Assembly (NCBI RefSeq): GCF_030252165.1
Contig: NZ_CP126969.1
Coordinates: 186,001-250,000, forward strand
Direction of reading: 5' to 3'
Source: Corynebacterium breve
GTDB lineage: Bacteria > Actinomycetota > Actinomycetes > Mycobacteriales > Mycobacteriaceae
DNA length: 64,000 bases
The notes under the pieces are model-generated. The model saw nothing but the letters and a program-made list of their open reading frames with translations, searched no databases and was not told where the DNA came from. This document shows positions 18,443 through 27,169 of the stretch, in pieces (the stretch's first letter is position 1; each line of letters begins with the position of its first letter). Position numbers and translations under genes: made by a program.

Positions 18443-19299
18443 CGGGCGCGCTGTGTCGCCGGATGCACCGCTTTGAATTTCTCGGGGAGTTCTGCGCGAT
18501 TGCGACAGTGTTCGGCGACGATGTTATAAGGCTTTTCGCCGATCAGCGCGATCAGTTCTTGCTTCATTGACTGCCACACTGGCACCCCGCCGGCGTGGCA
18601 ACCCGTGTCGCCCGAGCACCACCAATCGAAATCTTCGCCACCGTCGCCCCATTGACGGCGGTCGTATTCGCCAATCGTTGTGCGCAGGATTTCTTGGCTG
18701 TCGGAGCGTTCTTCCCATGCGTCCTCGCGCGAAAATGGCACCTGCCAACACACCTCAGGCTTCGAGGTGATGATATTGCGCCCCTCAGCCATCGCCCATT
18801 GATGCAGCGAGCAACCCGGTCCGGTTTCCGCACCCTCGCGGTTGGCAAAGATGCAGGCGCCATCGACCCGTGCAGTCTTCAGACTGGGTTCTTCTTCGTC
18901 GTCATCCCACTCCAGCCAGGGCTCCAGCACAATCGGGTCGGCGTTGGCAAGATAGGAATCTGTGTCCGCGGGGCGTAGCTGCCAGTACTTCGCGGGCATT
19001 TCCGCGACCGCGTTGTAGAGGTCGTCGCGGTCGGATTCGTCGGCAAGGTAGGCGCCGTGGATGCAACAGCCGACCACTGGAAGGTCGTCGGAAATGCCAT
19101 GGCACGCGTCGGTGCCAAAGCGGCACTGCCAGGTCGATTCCACCCACGTCAGGTCGATGGAGAAATAGTGGTGTGGGTCATCCGGGTGGGTAAATTCGAA
19201 CCACTCGCGGGGAAAATCCGGGGGAACTTCGCGTCCGGCGCGGATGGACTTTCCTGCGGGAGAGTTTGCGGGAAAGCCAAGAAAGACAGGTTGATTCAC
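18439..19299 (-). CDS. Conserved Cys-rich protein of unknown function (286 aa)
   Basis: 286 residues, soluble, rich in Cys, Trp and Asp/Glu. Cys pairs and clusters appear as [53 protein letters not shown] and EHCRNR. The CC pair with nearby Cys/His recalls metal- or Fe-S-binding YkgJ/DUF3109-like proteins, but I cannot name the family with certainty. There is no signal peptide or membrane segment. ATG at 19299. It lies between regX3 and ppx, both phosphate-related, on the opposite strand and convergent with regX3 (shared CTAG). No function is claimed. Confidence 0.8.
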   Translation of the reverse strand: MNQPVFLGFPANSPAGKSIRAGREVPPDFPREWFEFTHPDDPHHYFSIDLTWVESTWQCRFGTDACHGISDDLPVVGCCIHGAYLADESDRDDLYNAVAEMPAKYWQLRPADTDSYLANADPIVLEPWLEWDDDEEEPSLKTARVDGACIFANREGAETGPGCSLHQWAMAEGRNIITSKPEVCWQVPFSREDAWEERSDSQEILRTTIGEYDRRQWGDGGEDFDWWCSGDTGCHAGGVPVWQSMKQELIALIGEKPYNIVAEHCRNRAELPEKFKAVHPATQRAR

Positions 19300-19333
19300 A
19301 CTTCACCACCGTAGACCGTCTAACCTAGGATAT

Positions 19334-20278
19334 GTGCGATTAGGTGTATTGGACGTGGGCAGCAATACTGTCCACCTTGTGGCAGTGGATGCCCGCTACG
19401 GCGGACGCCCGACGCCCATGAGTGATTGGAAGCAGTCTCTGCGGCTCGTCGAGATGCTTGACGACGATGATGCCATCGACAACAAGGGTCTGACCAAGCT
19501 GACTGATGCGGTGAGCGAGGCGAAAGACCTCGCAGATCGACTCAAGTGCACGGAGATGATTCCGTTCGCCACGTCCGCGGTGCGTTCAGCAACGAACTCT
19601 GTCGAGGTGCTCGATCACGTTGAGAAGCAGACCGGTGTCCGCTTGGATGTGCTCTCCGGCGAGGAAGAGGCACGCCTGACGTTCCTTTCGGCGCGTCGTT
19701 GGTACGGCTGGTCGGCTGGGCGTATCACCAACTTGGATATCGGTGGCGGTTCGCTGGAGATGTCCACCGGTTCAGATGAAACCCCGGATTTGGCGGTCTC
19801 CCTTGATCTTGGTGCGGGACGCCTGACCCACGAGTGGTTCGACACCGATCCTCCCGAGCGTAAGAAGATCAACGCCCTGCGCGACTTTATCGATGCCGAG
19901 TTGGTTATGCCTGCGCAGCAGTTCGAAGCGCTGGGTCCAGCTGGGCTTGCGGTGGGGACATCGAAGACATTCCGAACACTAGCGCGTCTGACGGGTGCCG
20001 CACCTTCGTCGGCTGGTCCATACGTGAAGCGAACCCTGACAGCCCCTGGCTTGCGCCAGCTCATCGCGTTTATTTCACGTATGACCGCCGCTGACCGTGC
20101 CGAGCTTGAAGGCATCAGCGCGGACCGATCCCACCAAATTGTTGCCGGCGCTCTGGTTGCGGAAGCCAGCATGCGCGCACTAAAGCTTGATAAGTTGGAA
20201 ATCTGCCCGTGGGCATTGCGCGAAGGTGTTATCCTGCGTCGGATTGACAAAGGCCTTGATCAAGGAGATGACGAGTAG
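19334..20278 (+). CDS. Ppx/GppA exopolyphosphatase family protein
   Basis: 314 residues of the ASKHA fold. [17 protein letters not shown] is the phosphate-1 motif, EEARLTFL the conserved acid region, and [11 protein letters not shown] the phosphate-2 motif. Such enzymes hydrolyse inorganic polyphosphate and/or pppGpp. The start is GTG at 19334 with TAGGA upstream. It is shorter than the two-domain E. coli Ppx and equals the short actinobacterial form. The next gene starts directly after its stop (TAGATG), indicating coupling. Confidence 0.92.
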   Translation: MRLGVLDVGSNTVHLVAVDARYGGRPTPMSDWKQSLRLVEMLDDDDAIDNKGLTKLTDAVSEAKDLADRLKCTEMIPFATSAVRSATNSVEVLDHVEKQTGVRLDVLSGEEEARLTFLSARRWYGWSAGRITNLDIGGGSLEMSTGSDETPDLAVSLDLGAGRLTHEWFDTDPPERKKINALRDFIDAELVMPAQQFEALGPAGLAVGTSKTFRTLARLTGAAPSSAGPYVKRTLTAPGLRQLIAFISRMTAADRAELEGISADRSHQIVAGALVAEASMRALKLDKLEICPWALREGVILRRIDKGLDQGDDE

Positions 20279-21160
20279 ATGTCGGACAATGACAAGCAGC
20301 TGACTGTTGCAGAGTTGCTCGCACGTGCGAACAAGGACAAGCCGGAGGGCGAAGCGGACCGGCCTCGTCGTCGCCGTCGACGCAGCCTCGATGAGGGTGG
20401 CGTGTCGGTGGCTGAGCTCACTGGTTCCTTCCGCAAGGTAGAGGAGCGCCCTGCAGAGTCACGCCACTCGTCAGTCCCCATTGATGCTCCCGCTGAGCCA
20501 GAAACGGTAGCTGAGCCTGAAAAGGTTGAGGAGCCAGTACAGCAGGTCGAAGAGCAGCTTTACGACGAAACCCCGGCCGAAGAGGTTGCTCCGGAGGTTG
20601 CGGAGGACGTTACTCCAGAAGAGCCAGTAGAGGCAGTGGAAGAGGACCTTGAAGAGGACCTTGAAAAGGACCTTGAAGAGGACGCAGTAGACGCTTCCGA
20701 TGAGGTCGACGAGGCAGATGAGACAAATATCATCCCGGTCGTTCCTGAAGCCGAGCCAGTCGAAGAGAGCGCTGACAGTGAGGAAACTCCGGTCGTCGCT
20801 GAAGCGTTGTCCGATGAGACCGCAGAAGTTTCAGTTGTTGATGTGCCGGAAGACCAGGAAGATGGCCAGGATACAGACCTAGACACCGAGGATGAGGAAT
20901 CGAGCACGATTAACATCCTCGCACTCATCGGCATGATTCTCGGGGGCCTAGTCTTGGCCGTTGCTGTGTTCTTCGGCTTCAAGTGGATGTGGGCAAACCT
21001 GAACGGGGTTGTCGTTGCGGTTCTCGGCGTCGTCGTCACGCTGGGCATGATGGGAGTGATCCGTAAGATGCTTTCGGAACGTGACGGACTTTCCATGACG
21101 CTGTCTGCCATCGTTGGCCTGCTGATGACCTTCGGTCCGGCCTTGATCGTTCTGTTGTAG
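20279..21160 (+). CDS. Acidic repeat membrane protein, conserved hypothetical
   Basis: 293 residues. The first ~30 residues contain a basic patch (RPRRRRRRS). Residues ~60-210 are extremely Glu/Asp/Val rich, with a 12-bp tandem repeat (20640-20687) coding DLEE/DLEK units. The last ~85 residues hold two or three membrane segments separated by a short basic loop. It starts immediately after the ppx stop. No enzymatic motif is visible. Corynebacteria and mycobacteria carry similar acidic membrane proteins downstream of ppx, with no function known to me. Confidence 0.8.
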   Translation: MSDNDKQLTVAELLARANKDKPEGEADRPRRRRRRSLDEGGVSVAELTGSFRKVEERPAESRHSSVPIDAPAEPETVAEPEKVEEPVQQVEEQLYDETPAEEVAPEVAEDVTPEEPVEAVEEDLEEDLEKDLEEDAVDASDEVDEADETNIIPVVPEAEPVEESADSEETPVVAEALSDETAEVSVVDVPEDQEDGQDTDLDTEDEESSTINILALIGMILGGLVLAVAVFFGFKWMWANLNGVVVAVLGVVVTLGMMGVIRKMLSERDGLSMTLSAIVGLLMTFGPALIVLL

Positions 21161-21187
21161 GGCAACTTTTGTGGCACGCTTAGTGCC

Positions 21188-22003
21188 ATGAGCAAGATTT
21201 CAGTTATTGGCGGCGGTCAGATCGGCGAGGCACTTATCGCTGGCTTGATCGCTGCGGATTATGACCCAAAGACCATCACCGTTACCAATCGCTCCGCTGA
21301 GCACTCTGAACAGTTGGCGCAGCGCTATGGCGTGCACACCACATCGGACAATGAAGAAGCTGCTTCCGACGCCGATGTGGTTTTTCTGTGCGTAAAACCG
21401 GCGGGGATAGTGCCCGTGATTGAAGAGATCGCCGACACCATCGCAAACAACGACGTCTCCACGACCTTGGTATCGATGGCTGCAGGAATCACCTTGGCGA
21501 AGATGGAGGAGGCTATCTCATCGGCGGGCACGTCGGTTGTCCGTGTGATGCCGAATACGCCGATGCTGATTGGCAAGGGGGTCTGTGCGATCTCGACGGG
21601 CAAGTTTGTTACTGAGGAACAAGCAGAGCTAGTGAAGACTCTCCTGGCGTCTACAGGGACAGTTGTCTTTGTGCCGGAAGGGTCCATGGACGCGGTGACC
21701 GCGCTTTCGGGGTCTGGGCCTGCATATGTTTTCCTGGTCACTGAGGCGCTTATCGACGCCGCCGTGTCCCTCGGCTTGTCGCGCAGTGTTGCACAAGAAC
21801 TCGCGATCGCTACCGTCGCCGGTTCTGGTGCGATGCTCGAGCAATCTGGGGCGGATCCTGTCGTGCTACGCGCCGGCGTGTCCTCGCCGGCGGGTACAAC
21901 GGTTGCAGCAGTGCGTGAATTGGAGGAATCTGGCCTGCGGGGGGCCTTTTACCGCGCGTTGGAGAAGAATGCATTTCGTGCCCGTGAACTGGGAAAACAG
22001 TAG
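21188..22003 (+). CDS. proC: Pyrroline-5-carboxylate reductase
   Basis: 271 residues. An NAD(P)-binding Rossmann start (ISVIGGGQIGEALIAGL) is followed by the C-terminal signature LSGSGPAYVFLVTEALIDA and GVSSPAGTTVAAVRELE. It catalyses the last step of proline synthesis. 27 bp after the acidic membrane protein gene, and likely in the same transcript. Normal family length. Confidence 0.97.
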   Translation: MSKISVIGGGQIGEALIAGLIAADYDPKTITVTNRSAEHSEQLAQRYGVHTTSDNEEAASDADVVFLCVKPAGIVPVIEEIADTIANNDVSTTLVSMAAGITLAKMEEAISSAGTSVVRVMPNTPMLIGKGVCAISTGKFVTEEQAELVKTLLASTGTVVFVPEGSMDAVTALSGSGPAYVFLVTEALIDAAVSLGLSRSVAQELAIATVAGSGAMLEQSGADPVVLRAGVSSPAGTTVAAVRELEESGLRGAFYRALEKNAFRARELGKQ

Positions 22004-22147
22004 TTCGCGTGCGATGAATGTAAAAAAGTGTGGCACTTGAGTCGCAAGAGTCACACGTTTCACGCTAAGCTAGTTCAGGCACGTGCGTGTTCGTCCTGTG
22101 GGAGGGGAAGCCTACAGCGCGCCAGGTGCTGAAGGGTTAATTTATAA

Positions 22148-22339
22148 ATGGCTAATGAAGATAAAGGTAAGTTTCTCACCGTTGCTGAGGTTGCGGAGAT
22201 CATGCGCGTCTCCAAGATGACGGTTTACCGTCTGGTTCACTCCGGTGAGCTTCCAGCGGTGCGTGTGGGTCGCTCATTCCGCGTCCACGAGTCGGCTGTA
22301 AGTGAGTACCTCGATTCGTCTGTCTACGACGTCGGATAA
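22148..22339 (+). CDS. Excisionase-type helix-turn-helix DNA-binding protein (63 aa)
   Basis: 63 residues forming a single MerR/excisionase-type domain: LTVAEVAEIMRVSKMTVYRL (helix-turn-helix) and a wing with PAVRVGRSFRVHESAVSEYL. There are no phage genes nearby, so it is a chromosomal regulator, not an excisionase. The pair with bS22 just downstream matches Rv0500A-Rv0500B of mycobacteria. ATG at 22148 follows GAAGGG. Target unknown. Confidence 0.9.
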   Translation: MANEDKGKFLTVAEVAEIMRVSKMTVYRLVHSGELPAVRVGRSFRVHESAVSEYLDSSVYDVG

Positions 22340-22359
22340 TTACCGGGTACCTTTCAGCG

Positions 22360-22418
22360 CTGGGGCGCCCACTTTCTCTGAGTTGCGATTCAGGGCAGGT
22401 GGGTGCCCCAGTTTTTTT
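22360..22418 (+). terminator. Rho-independent terminator after the HTH gene
   Basis: A 13-bp stem (22360-22372 with 22399-22411, one G-T pair) with a 26-nt loop and T7 at 22412-22418. Confidence 0.85.
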
Positions 22419-22571
22419 GTCTGCATGATGGGCGGTATGCTGGTGTGCATTCGTGCCGACGAATAGCGACTGCTCAAGTGTGCACCTTGGGTTTTGGCGA
22501 GCGGATTGCTCCGATTTGTCACGCTGCTATCGGCAAGTTTTGTACGTACGACAATGAAACGAGGAAACCCC

Positions 22572-22673
22572 ATGGGTTCAGTTATTAAGAAGCGCCGCAA
22601 GCGCATGTCTAAGAAGAAGCACCGCAAGATGCTCAAGCGCACGCGCGTTCAGCGTCGCAAGTTGGGCAAGTAA
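22572..22673 (+). CDS. Small ribosomal subunit protein bS22 (33 aa)
   Basis: A 33-residue, extremely basic peptide starting [19 protein letters not shown] and ending RRKLGK, with an AURKAIP1/COX24-type motif. It is nearly identical, from memory, to Rv0500B, shown in mycobacterial ribosome structures to be the 30S protein bS22. ATG at 22572 has GAGGAAA 5 nt upstream. It lies between two terminators and so forms its own transcription unit. Confidence 0.93.
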   Translation: MGSVIKKRRKRMSKKKHRKMLKRTRVQRRKLGK

Positions 22674-22689
22674 AGCTTAACGACGATTT

Positions 22690-22724
22690 CCCGGCCTCCA
22701 CACTTCTGTGGGGCCGGGATTTTG
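22690..22724 (+). terminator. Terminator after bS22
   Basis: CCCGGCC(T)CCACA / TGTGGGGCCGGG stem with one bulged T, tetraloop cttc, followed by ATTTT. Confidence 0.8.
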
Positions 22725-22751
22725 CGTTGGTGGAAGGTTGAATTTGTTACA

Positions 22752-22791
22752 TTCCGCAAAACCGTCTGGTTTTCCAGACGGATTTGCGGAA
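22752..22791. other. 18-bp inverted repeat between convergent bS22 and HAD genes
   Basis: Arms 22752-22769 and 22774-22791 pair fully except one A-A mismatch, with a TTTT tetraloop. It ends 1 bp before the HAD stop codon, so it is a strong 3' hairpin for that minus-strand transcript, though it has no clean U-tract. Confidence 0.75.
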
Positions 22792-22792
22792 G

Positions 22793-23833
22793 CTACTCAA
22801 CGCGACCCCGGAAACGCTTCAACCCCCAGAAAGACAATGCGGCGGTCACCAGCGCAGGCACGCCCCACGTCTTTACAGCGCGACGCATGCTGCGGTAATC
22901 ACGAACAATCCAACCGCGCTTTATAGCCTCCGCTTTCAGTGCTTTATCTGGGTTGATAGCCACGGCAGTACCTACCATCGACAGCATCGGAATGTCATTT
23001 GCCGAGTCTGAGTAGGCCGTGCACTTGGAAAGATCGAGCTGCTGGATCGCAGCCAACGCAGCGACTGCATGGCGCTTGCCGGGACCGTGCAGGATATCGC
23101 CGACGAGTCGTCCCGTGAACTTCCCGCCTTCTTCCTCGGCCACCGTACCCAGTGCACCAGTAAACCCGAAGCGCTCCGCTAAGATCTGTCCGATTTGCAC
23201 AGGAGTCGCCGAGACTAGCCAGACCTGCTGTCCGGCTGCCAAATGCATCGCCGCGAGATCGAGTGTGCCCGCGTAGCTCTTGTGAACCATGGATCGATCG
23301 ACGATCTCTTCGCACAGTTCGCGCAGGATACTTACATCGCGTCCTTTCACAAACGAGAGCGCTTGTTCACGGCCACTTTGCATGTCTCCGGCGTGCTCAG
23401 TGCCACTGAGCTTGAACCGAAGCTGCTTCCATGCAATCGGAGCGATCTCGCGCAGGTTAAAAAACCGCTTCCGCGCAAGCCCGAAGGCAAACACTACTAA
23501 CGACGAACCCTGGATCAGAGTGTTGTCGATATCGAAAAATGCGGCCGATTCCACATCCTGTGGCACATCCGGATCTGGCTGGGTGATGTGTAGCCCACCT
23601 GCAGACGCAAGAGCTCCCGACACTGAGTCAACCCCAGAGGTGAACTGATCAAGGTCGATCCCAAAGGTCTCTTCCACCGCGGCGGCCGCGGCGGCTTGGC
23701 CAGCCTCACGTTGCGCTTCCTCGTCGATCGGCGGAAGTGCTGTTTCTTCTAGGAAGCGGCGGAGGTTGCCCCTCGACGTGGACCAGTTGGCCAAGAAATC
23801 TCTTGGGCTCGACGGGAAACTCTCCGTTGTCAC
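22793..23833 (-). CDS. HAD-superfamily phosphatase (SerB-like, subclass IB)
   Basis: 346 residues from GTG at 23833, which has AGAAAGGA upstream; the longest frame (ATG at 23920) would run into the glutaredoxin promoter region and is rejected. A ~115-residue N-terminal extension precedes the HAD core: FFDIDNTLIQGSS (nucleophile Asp motif I), VSATPVQIG (motif II) and SDSANDIPML (motif IV). This is the HAD-IB hydrolase / phosphoserine phosphatase-like group. The C-terminal ~60 residues include a weakly hydrophobic helix. The substrate may be phosphoserine or a lipid phosphate; the sequence does not decide. Confidence 0.85.
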   Translation of the reverse strand: MTTESFPSSPRDFLANWSTSRGNLRRFLEETALPPIDEEAQREAGQAAAAAAVEETFGIDLDQFTSGVDSVSGALASAGGLHITQPDPDVPQDVESAAFFDIDNTLIQGSSLVVFAFGLARKRFFNLREIAPIAWKQLRFKLSGTEHAGDMQSGREQALSFVKGRDVSILRELCEEIVDRSMVHKSYAGTLDLAAMHLAAGQQVWLVSATPVQIGQILAERFGFTGALGTVAEEEGGKFTGRLVGDILHGPGKRHAVAALAAIQQLDLSKCTAYSDSANDIPMLSMVGTAVAINPDKALKAEAIKRGWIVRDYRSMRRAVKTWGVPALVTAALSFWGLKRFRGRVE

Positions 23834-23938
23834 GGCAGGGTGTGGTCCTTTCTCGGTGGCGGGGTAACCTAGACCATCGTAGGTGTCTGGGCATGAGATT
23901 GCTCGGCAAAACATTGCCAATTCTTTAAGGGGAAGTTA

Positions 23939-24181
23939 GTGGCTAAGAAGGTTGAGCTCATGGTCCGCGCGACATGTGGATCCTGTGAGCGAGTTGCCGC
24001 CCAGATCGAGCCCGTTGTGCGCGCATCTGGAGCCTCCCTGAGTTTGGTGAATGTGGATGAGATCCAGGAGCTCGCGTTGGAATACGGCGACAGGGTTCCC
24101 GTTGTAGTTATTGATGAAGAAGAGTTTGCGTGCTGGGAAGTCGATAACGACGAACTCGCCGCGGAGCTAGCAAGGTCTTAA
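23939..24181 (+). CDS. Glutaredoxin-like protein (DUF836)
   Basis: 80 residues with a thioredoxin fold and redox motif RATCGSCERV (CxxC) near the N-terminus, and cis-Pro in RVPVVVIDEEE. GTG at 23939 follows AAGGGGAAG. Cytosolic dithiol oxidoreductase; partner unknown. It stands between the HAD gene (divergent) and hemA, from which a hairpin separates it. Confidence 0.88.
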   Translation: MAKKVELMVRATCGSCERVAAQIEPVVRASGASLSLVNVDEIQELALEYGDRVPVVVIDEEEFACWEVDNDELAAELARS

Positions 24182-24188
24182 TCAAACG

Positions 24189-24226
24189 CCCCCGACACGA
24201 TCCCTCATGGGGGTCGGGGGTATTCT
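24189..24226 (+). terminator. Probable terminator between glutaredoxin and hemA
   Basis: CCCCCGAC (24189-24196) pairs with GTCGGGGG (24213-24220), followed by TATTCTTT. Confidence 0.65.
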
Positions 24227-24260
24227 TTGGTTTGATTCTTTTCCGATCTGGAGGACATTA

Positions 24261-25592
24261 GTGAGTGTGCTTGTCGTGGGGATGTCCCACCGTTCAGCGC
24301 CGGTGGCGCTGCTGGAACGTCTCAGCATGGACGACACCGTCCAAACCGAAGCGACGACGACTTTGGTTGAGCAGCCTTCGCTTTCTGAAGCGATGATTAT
24401 TTCGACCTGCAATCGTCTTGAGGTCTACACGATGGCCAATGCCTTCCATTTGGGGGTGCAGGACGTAGTCGATGTTCTTGAAAAGATCTCCGGAGTCTCA
24501 GAAGACGAGCTGCGAAGCTATCTCTATGTGCGCTACGCGGACGCCGCAGCCGAGCACATGATGACCGTGACTTCCGGTTTGGATTCAATGGTCGTCGGTG
24601 AGCAGCAAATTATCGGCCAAGTGCGTACCTCGTACCAAGAGGCGAAGAAGCGTGGCACTGTTGGCCCTGGTCTGCATGCCTTGGCGCAGTCTGCGCTTCG
24701 AGCTGGCAAGCGCGTGCATTCAGAAACTGAGATCGACGATGCTGGTGCATCCATGGTTACTTTCGCCCTCGACGAGGCCATGAAGACCATGGAAACCGAC
24801 ACGATGCAGGGAAAGACCGCACTGGTTCTGGGCGCTGGTGCGATGGCATCCTTGGCTGCTACTCATTTGGGTAAGCAGGGGATTGACAAGCTGATTATTG
24901 CTAACCGCACACGCTCTCGCGCAGAGCGCCTAGCTGAACATTCTCGCGAAGCAGGCGTTCCTGCAGAAGTGGTTGATTACAACGCTCGTGCTGGGGCCTT
25001 GGGGCGCGTGGACATCGCTGTGTCGGCTACAGCGACAGACGATTTCACCATCACTCCCGAGGACATTCCTGGCCCAATCATGCTGGTGGACTTGTCCTTG
25101 CCACGTGATATCAGAGACGACGTTTCCACCATCGAGGGCGTCAACCTGGTCAACATCGAGTACCTGCACCAGAAGCTGCGGGAGACCGATTCAGAAGAGA
25201 CCGCTGCACACCGCGAAGCTTTGGCGATTATCGAGGAAGAACTTGATGTTTATACCTCGAAAGAGCGTGTCCGCGACCTCAACCCGGTGGTGACTCAGCT
25301 GCGTGCGAATTCCGCACTGATGGTGGAGGCCGAGTTCGATCGCCTCAAGTCGAAACTGCCGCACCTAGAGGAGCACGAATACAACGAGGTCTGGCGTGCG
25401 ATGAAGCGAGTCGTGGACAAGATTTTGCACACGCCAACGGTTCGAGCGAAGGAAATGGCGGCGAACTCGGGCTCGATTAGCTATGAAACGGCACTTCAAG
25501 AACTATTTGGCCTCGCCGAGCCACCGGCGGTGGCTGTGAACGTCGAGCAGCTTCCTGATCGCGAAGAGTTGAAAAACAAAAAGGAGAAATAA
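24261..25592 (+). CDS. hemA: Glutamyl-tRNA reductase
   Basis: 443 residues from GTG at 24261, which has GGAGG 6 nt upstream; the frame opens 54 bp earlier but that part lies over the terminator. VVGMSHRSAPV and ISTCNRLEVY (catalytic Cys) are diagnostic, followed by the GEQQIIGQV region, a Rossmann NADPH domain (LVLGAGAMASLAA) and a C-terminal dimerisation helix. It makes glutamate-1-semialdehyde, the committed step of C5-pathway heme synthesis. hemC follows at 3 bp. Confidence 0.97.
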   Translation: MSVLVVGMSHRSAPVALLERLSMDDTVQTEATTTLVEQPSLSEAMIISTCNRLEVYTMANAFHLGVQDVVDVLEKISGVSEDELRSYLYVRYADAAAEHMMTVTSGLDSMVVGEQQIIGQVRTSYQEAKKRGTVGPGLHALAQSALRAGKRVHSETEIDDAGASMVTFALDEAMKTMETDTMQGKTALVLGAGAMASLAATHLGKQGIDKLIIANRTRSRAERLAEHSREAGVPAEVVDYNARAGALGRVDIAVSATATDDFTITPEDIPGPIMLVDLSLPRDIRDDVSTIEGVNLVNIEYLHQKLRETDSEETAAHREALAIIEEELDVYTSKERVRDLNPVVTQLRANSALMVEAEFDRLKSKLPHLEEHEYNEVWRAMKRVVDKILHTPTVRAKEMAANSGSISYETALQELFGLAEPPAVAVNVEQLPDREELKNKKEK

Positions 25593-25595
25593 GAC

Positions 25596-26477
25596 GTGTT
25601 GAAGATCGGTACACGAGGATCCAAGCTGGCGACGACCCAGGCGGGACACCAGCGTGATGCCATGATCGCTGCTGGATTCGACGCTGAGCTGCACATCGTC
25701 ACCACTGCCGGTGATGTCAACATGGCGCCCGTCGAGCGCATCGGCGTGGGCGTATTTACCGCAGCCCTGCGTGAGGCACTCTTCGCGGGAGAGTGCGATA
25801 TCGCAGTGCACTCTTTCAAGGATCTGCCTACTGCACACGAGCCTCGGACGCACTTGATTACTCCGGTGCGAGAGGATCGTCGTGAAGCATTGATCGCGCG
25901 CGACGGCCTGACGCTGGAGACGTTGCCTGAGGGCGCGCGGGTGGGAACTTCGGCGCCGCGACGCATCTCGCAGTTGAAGGCGCAGCGTCCTGACCTGGAT
26001 ATTCAGCCACTGCGTGGCAATATCGATACGCGCATGGGCAGAGTTTTTTCCGGCGAGCTTGATGCGGTTGTTCTTGCGTACGCTGGCCTTTCGCGCGTGG
26101 GGATGGGGGACAAGGCGACTCAGCTATTCGACCCAACCGTGCTGATGCCGGCACCTGCTCAGGGGGCTTTGGCTGTGGAGTGCCGCATTGACGACGACCA
26201 TGCTCGCCAAGCTATTGATGCGCTTGCCGACGACACCGTGTTGCGTACCGTCACCGCGGAGAGGACCGTGCTCGCTGCGTTGGAGGCCGGGTGCACCGCG
26301 CCTGTCGCATCATATGCCTCCCTCGATGGTGACCAGATCACCCTGCAAGCCGGAGTTTTTGCTCTGGATGGCTCGACACAGTTGGTGGAAACCGCAACGG
26401 GCACCGATCCGGTTGAGTTGGGACACAACGTTGCAAAGATTCTGATTGAGCAAGGCGCAGCCCGTATCATCGGGTAG
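25596..26477 (+). CDS. hemC: Porphobilinogen deaminase (hydroxymethylbilane synthase)
   Basis: 293 residues. [22 protein letters not shown], the Arg cluster [13 protein letters not shown] and the dipyrromethane-cofactor Cys in [11 protein letters not shown] are intact. Polymerises four porphobilinogens to hydroxymethylbilane. GTG start with AAGGAG upstream, 3 bp after hemA, so the two are cotranscribed. Confidence 0.97.
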   Translation: MLKIGTRGSKLATTQAGHQRDAMIAAGFDAELHIVTTAGDVNMAPVERIGVGVFTAALREALFAGECDIAVHSFKDLPTAHEPRTHLITPVREDRREALIARDGLTLETLPEGARVGTSAPRRISQLKAQRPDLDIQPLRGNIDTRMGRVFSGELDAVVLAYAGLSRVGMGDKATQLFDPTVLMPAPAQGALAVECRIDDDHARQAIDALADDTVLRTVTAERTVLAALEAGCTAPVASYASLDGDQITLQAGVFALDGSTQLVETATGTDPVELGHNVAKILIEQGAARIIG

Positions 26478-26479
26478 CT

Positions 26480-26836
26480 ATGGCACAGTTTTCGATTAAG
26501 CATGATCGACTGACCGTCACCTTGAGGTGGTGGGAGAAGCTTGCGGCGCGCCGCTCGCACTTAACGATTCCTTTGCGCGCAATCCGCGGGGTGTCATGCG
26601 TTGCCGATCCCTTGACCGAACTTGGCGTGGGACAGCGACACGGCGCTACCCACATTCCAGGGTGGACATATACGGGAACAATGAGTCAGGATCCGGGCGG
26701 GCGAGTGCTCGCCGTGTGTCACCGGAAAGGCCCCGGCATTGTGCTTGAACTTGCGGACGCAACATATAGCAAGATCGTGATTTCCACGCCGCATGCGTCG
26801 GAATATGCCCAAAAGCTGCAGAAGATTGTGGCCTGA
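26480..26836 (+). CDS. Conserved hypothetical protein (118 aa), hemC-linked
   Basis: 118 residues, soluble, mainly beta by pattern (alternating hydrophobics: LTVTLRWWEKL, LTIPLRAIRGVSCV, IVLELADATYSKIVIST). It resembles PH-like small actinobacterial proteins. It begins 2 bp after the hemC stop and ends the transcription unit, since a terminator follows at 26891. No catalytic residues are recognisable. Confidence 0.78.
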   Translation: MAQFSIKHDRLTVTLRWWEKLAARRSHLTIPLRAIRGVSCVADPLTELGVGQRHGATHIPGWTYTGTMSQDPGGRVLAVCHRKGPGIVLELADATYSKIVISTPHASEYAQKLQKIVA

Positions 26837-26890
26837 CGACGTACGAAAGCCGTACGAGTGCCAAGTGCGACCCCAACGATTCAGGCAACG

Positions 26891-26921
26891 AAACGGTCGG
26901 TAAAATTATCGGCCGTTTTTT
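26891..26921 (+). terminator. Rho-independent terminator of the hemA-hemC unit
   Basis: A 10-bp stem AAACGG-T-CGG / TCGGCCGTTT with loop taaaatta, running into T6. Confidence 0.88.
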
Positions 26922-27109
26922 CAATCTGGGGTTCCTAAATTAAGGTGTAACTATCATACGTTGAATTTCTGCCAGTTAAGGTGGTCCTGTTTTCTAGGAA
27001 TCAACGCTTCTGCCAGCTGGAACAGCTTGGGTGGGGGTGGGATAGCTGGCCGGAGATTCAACTTTCCAAAAGTACTGACCTATGTCTCCTTTTTGGTTTG
27101 TGTGGCAAC

Positions 27110-27138
27110 AAAACGCTTCGATCATGTCCGAGCGTTTT
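27110..27138 (+). other. Hairpin in the hemD leader
   Basis: AAAACGCT (27110-27117) and AGCGTTTT (27131-27138) form a perfect 8-bp stem, 31 bp before the hemD ATG. It lacks a T-tract, so it is not a standard terminator. Confidence 0.5.
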
Positions 27139-27169
27139 CGCACAGACCCGACTTAGAAAAGAACCGTTT

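Larger units (their letters stand above)
26837..27169. other. 333-bp intergenic region: terminator plus long hemD leader
   Basis: The first 85 bp hold a CGTACG-type short palindrome and the strong terminator at 26891-26921. The remaining ~245 bp precede hemD and contain a hairpin (27110-27138). A frame in phase with hemD runs through it but lacks a good start and does not resemble the family. No known riboswitch consensus was recognised. Confidence 0.6.

Noticed and set aside
22148..22339. Prophage excisionase
   Set aside because: No integrase, attachment site or phage gene nearby; the gene matches a conserved actinobacterial chromosomal pair with bS22.
26922..27169. Cobalamin or other known riboswitch before hemD
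   Set aside because: I could not find the B12-box or another consensus core; only a short hairpin and G-runs are visible.
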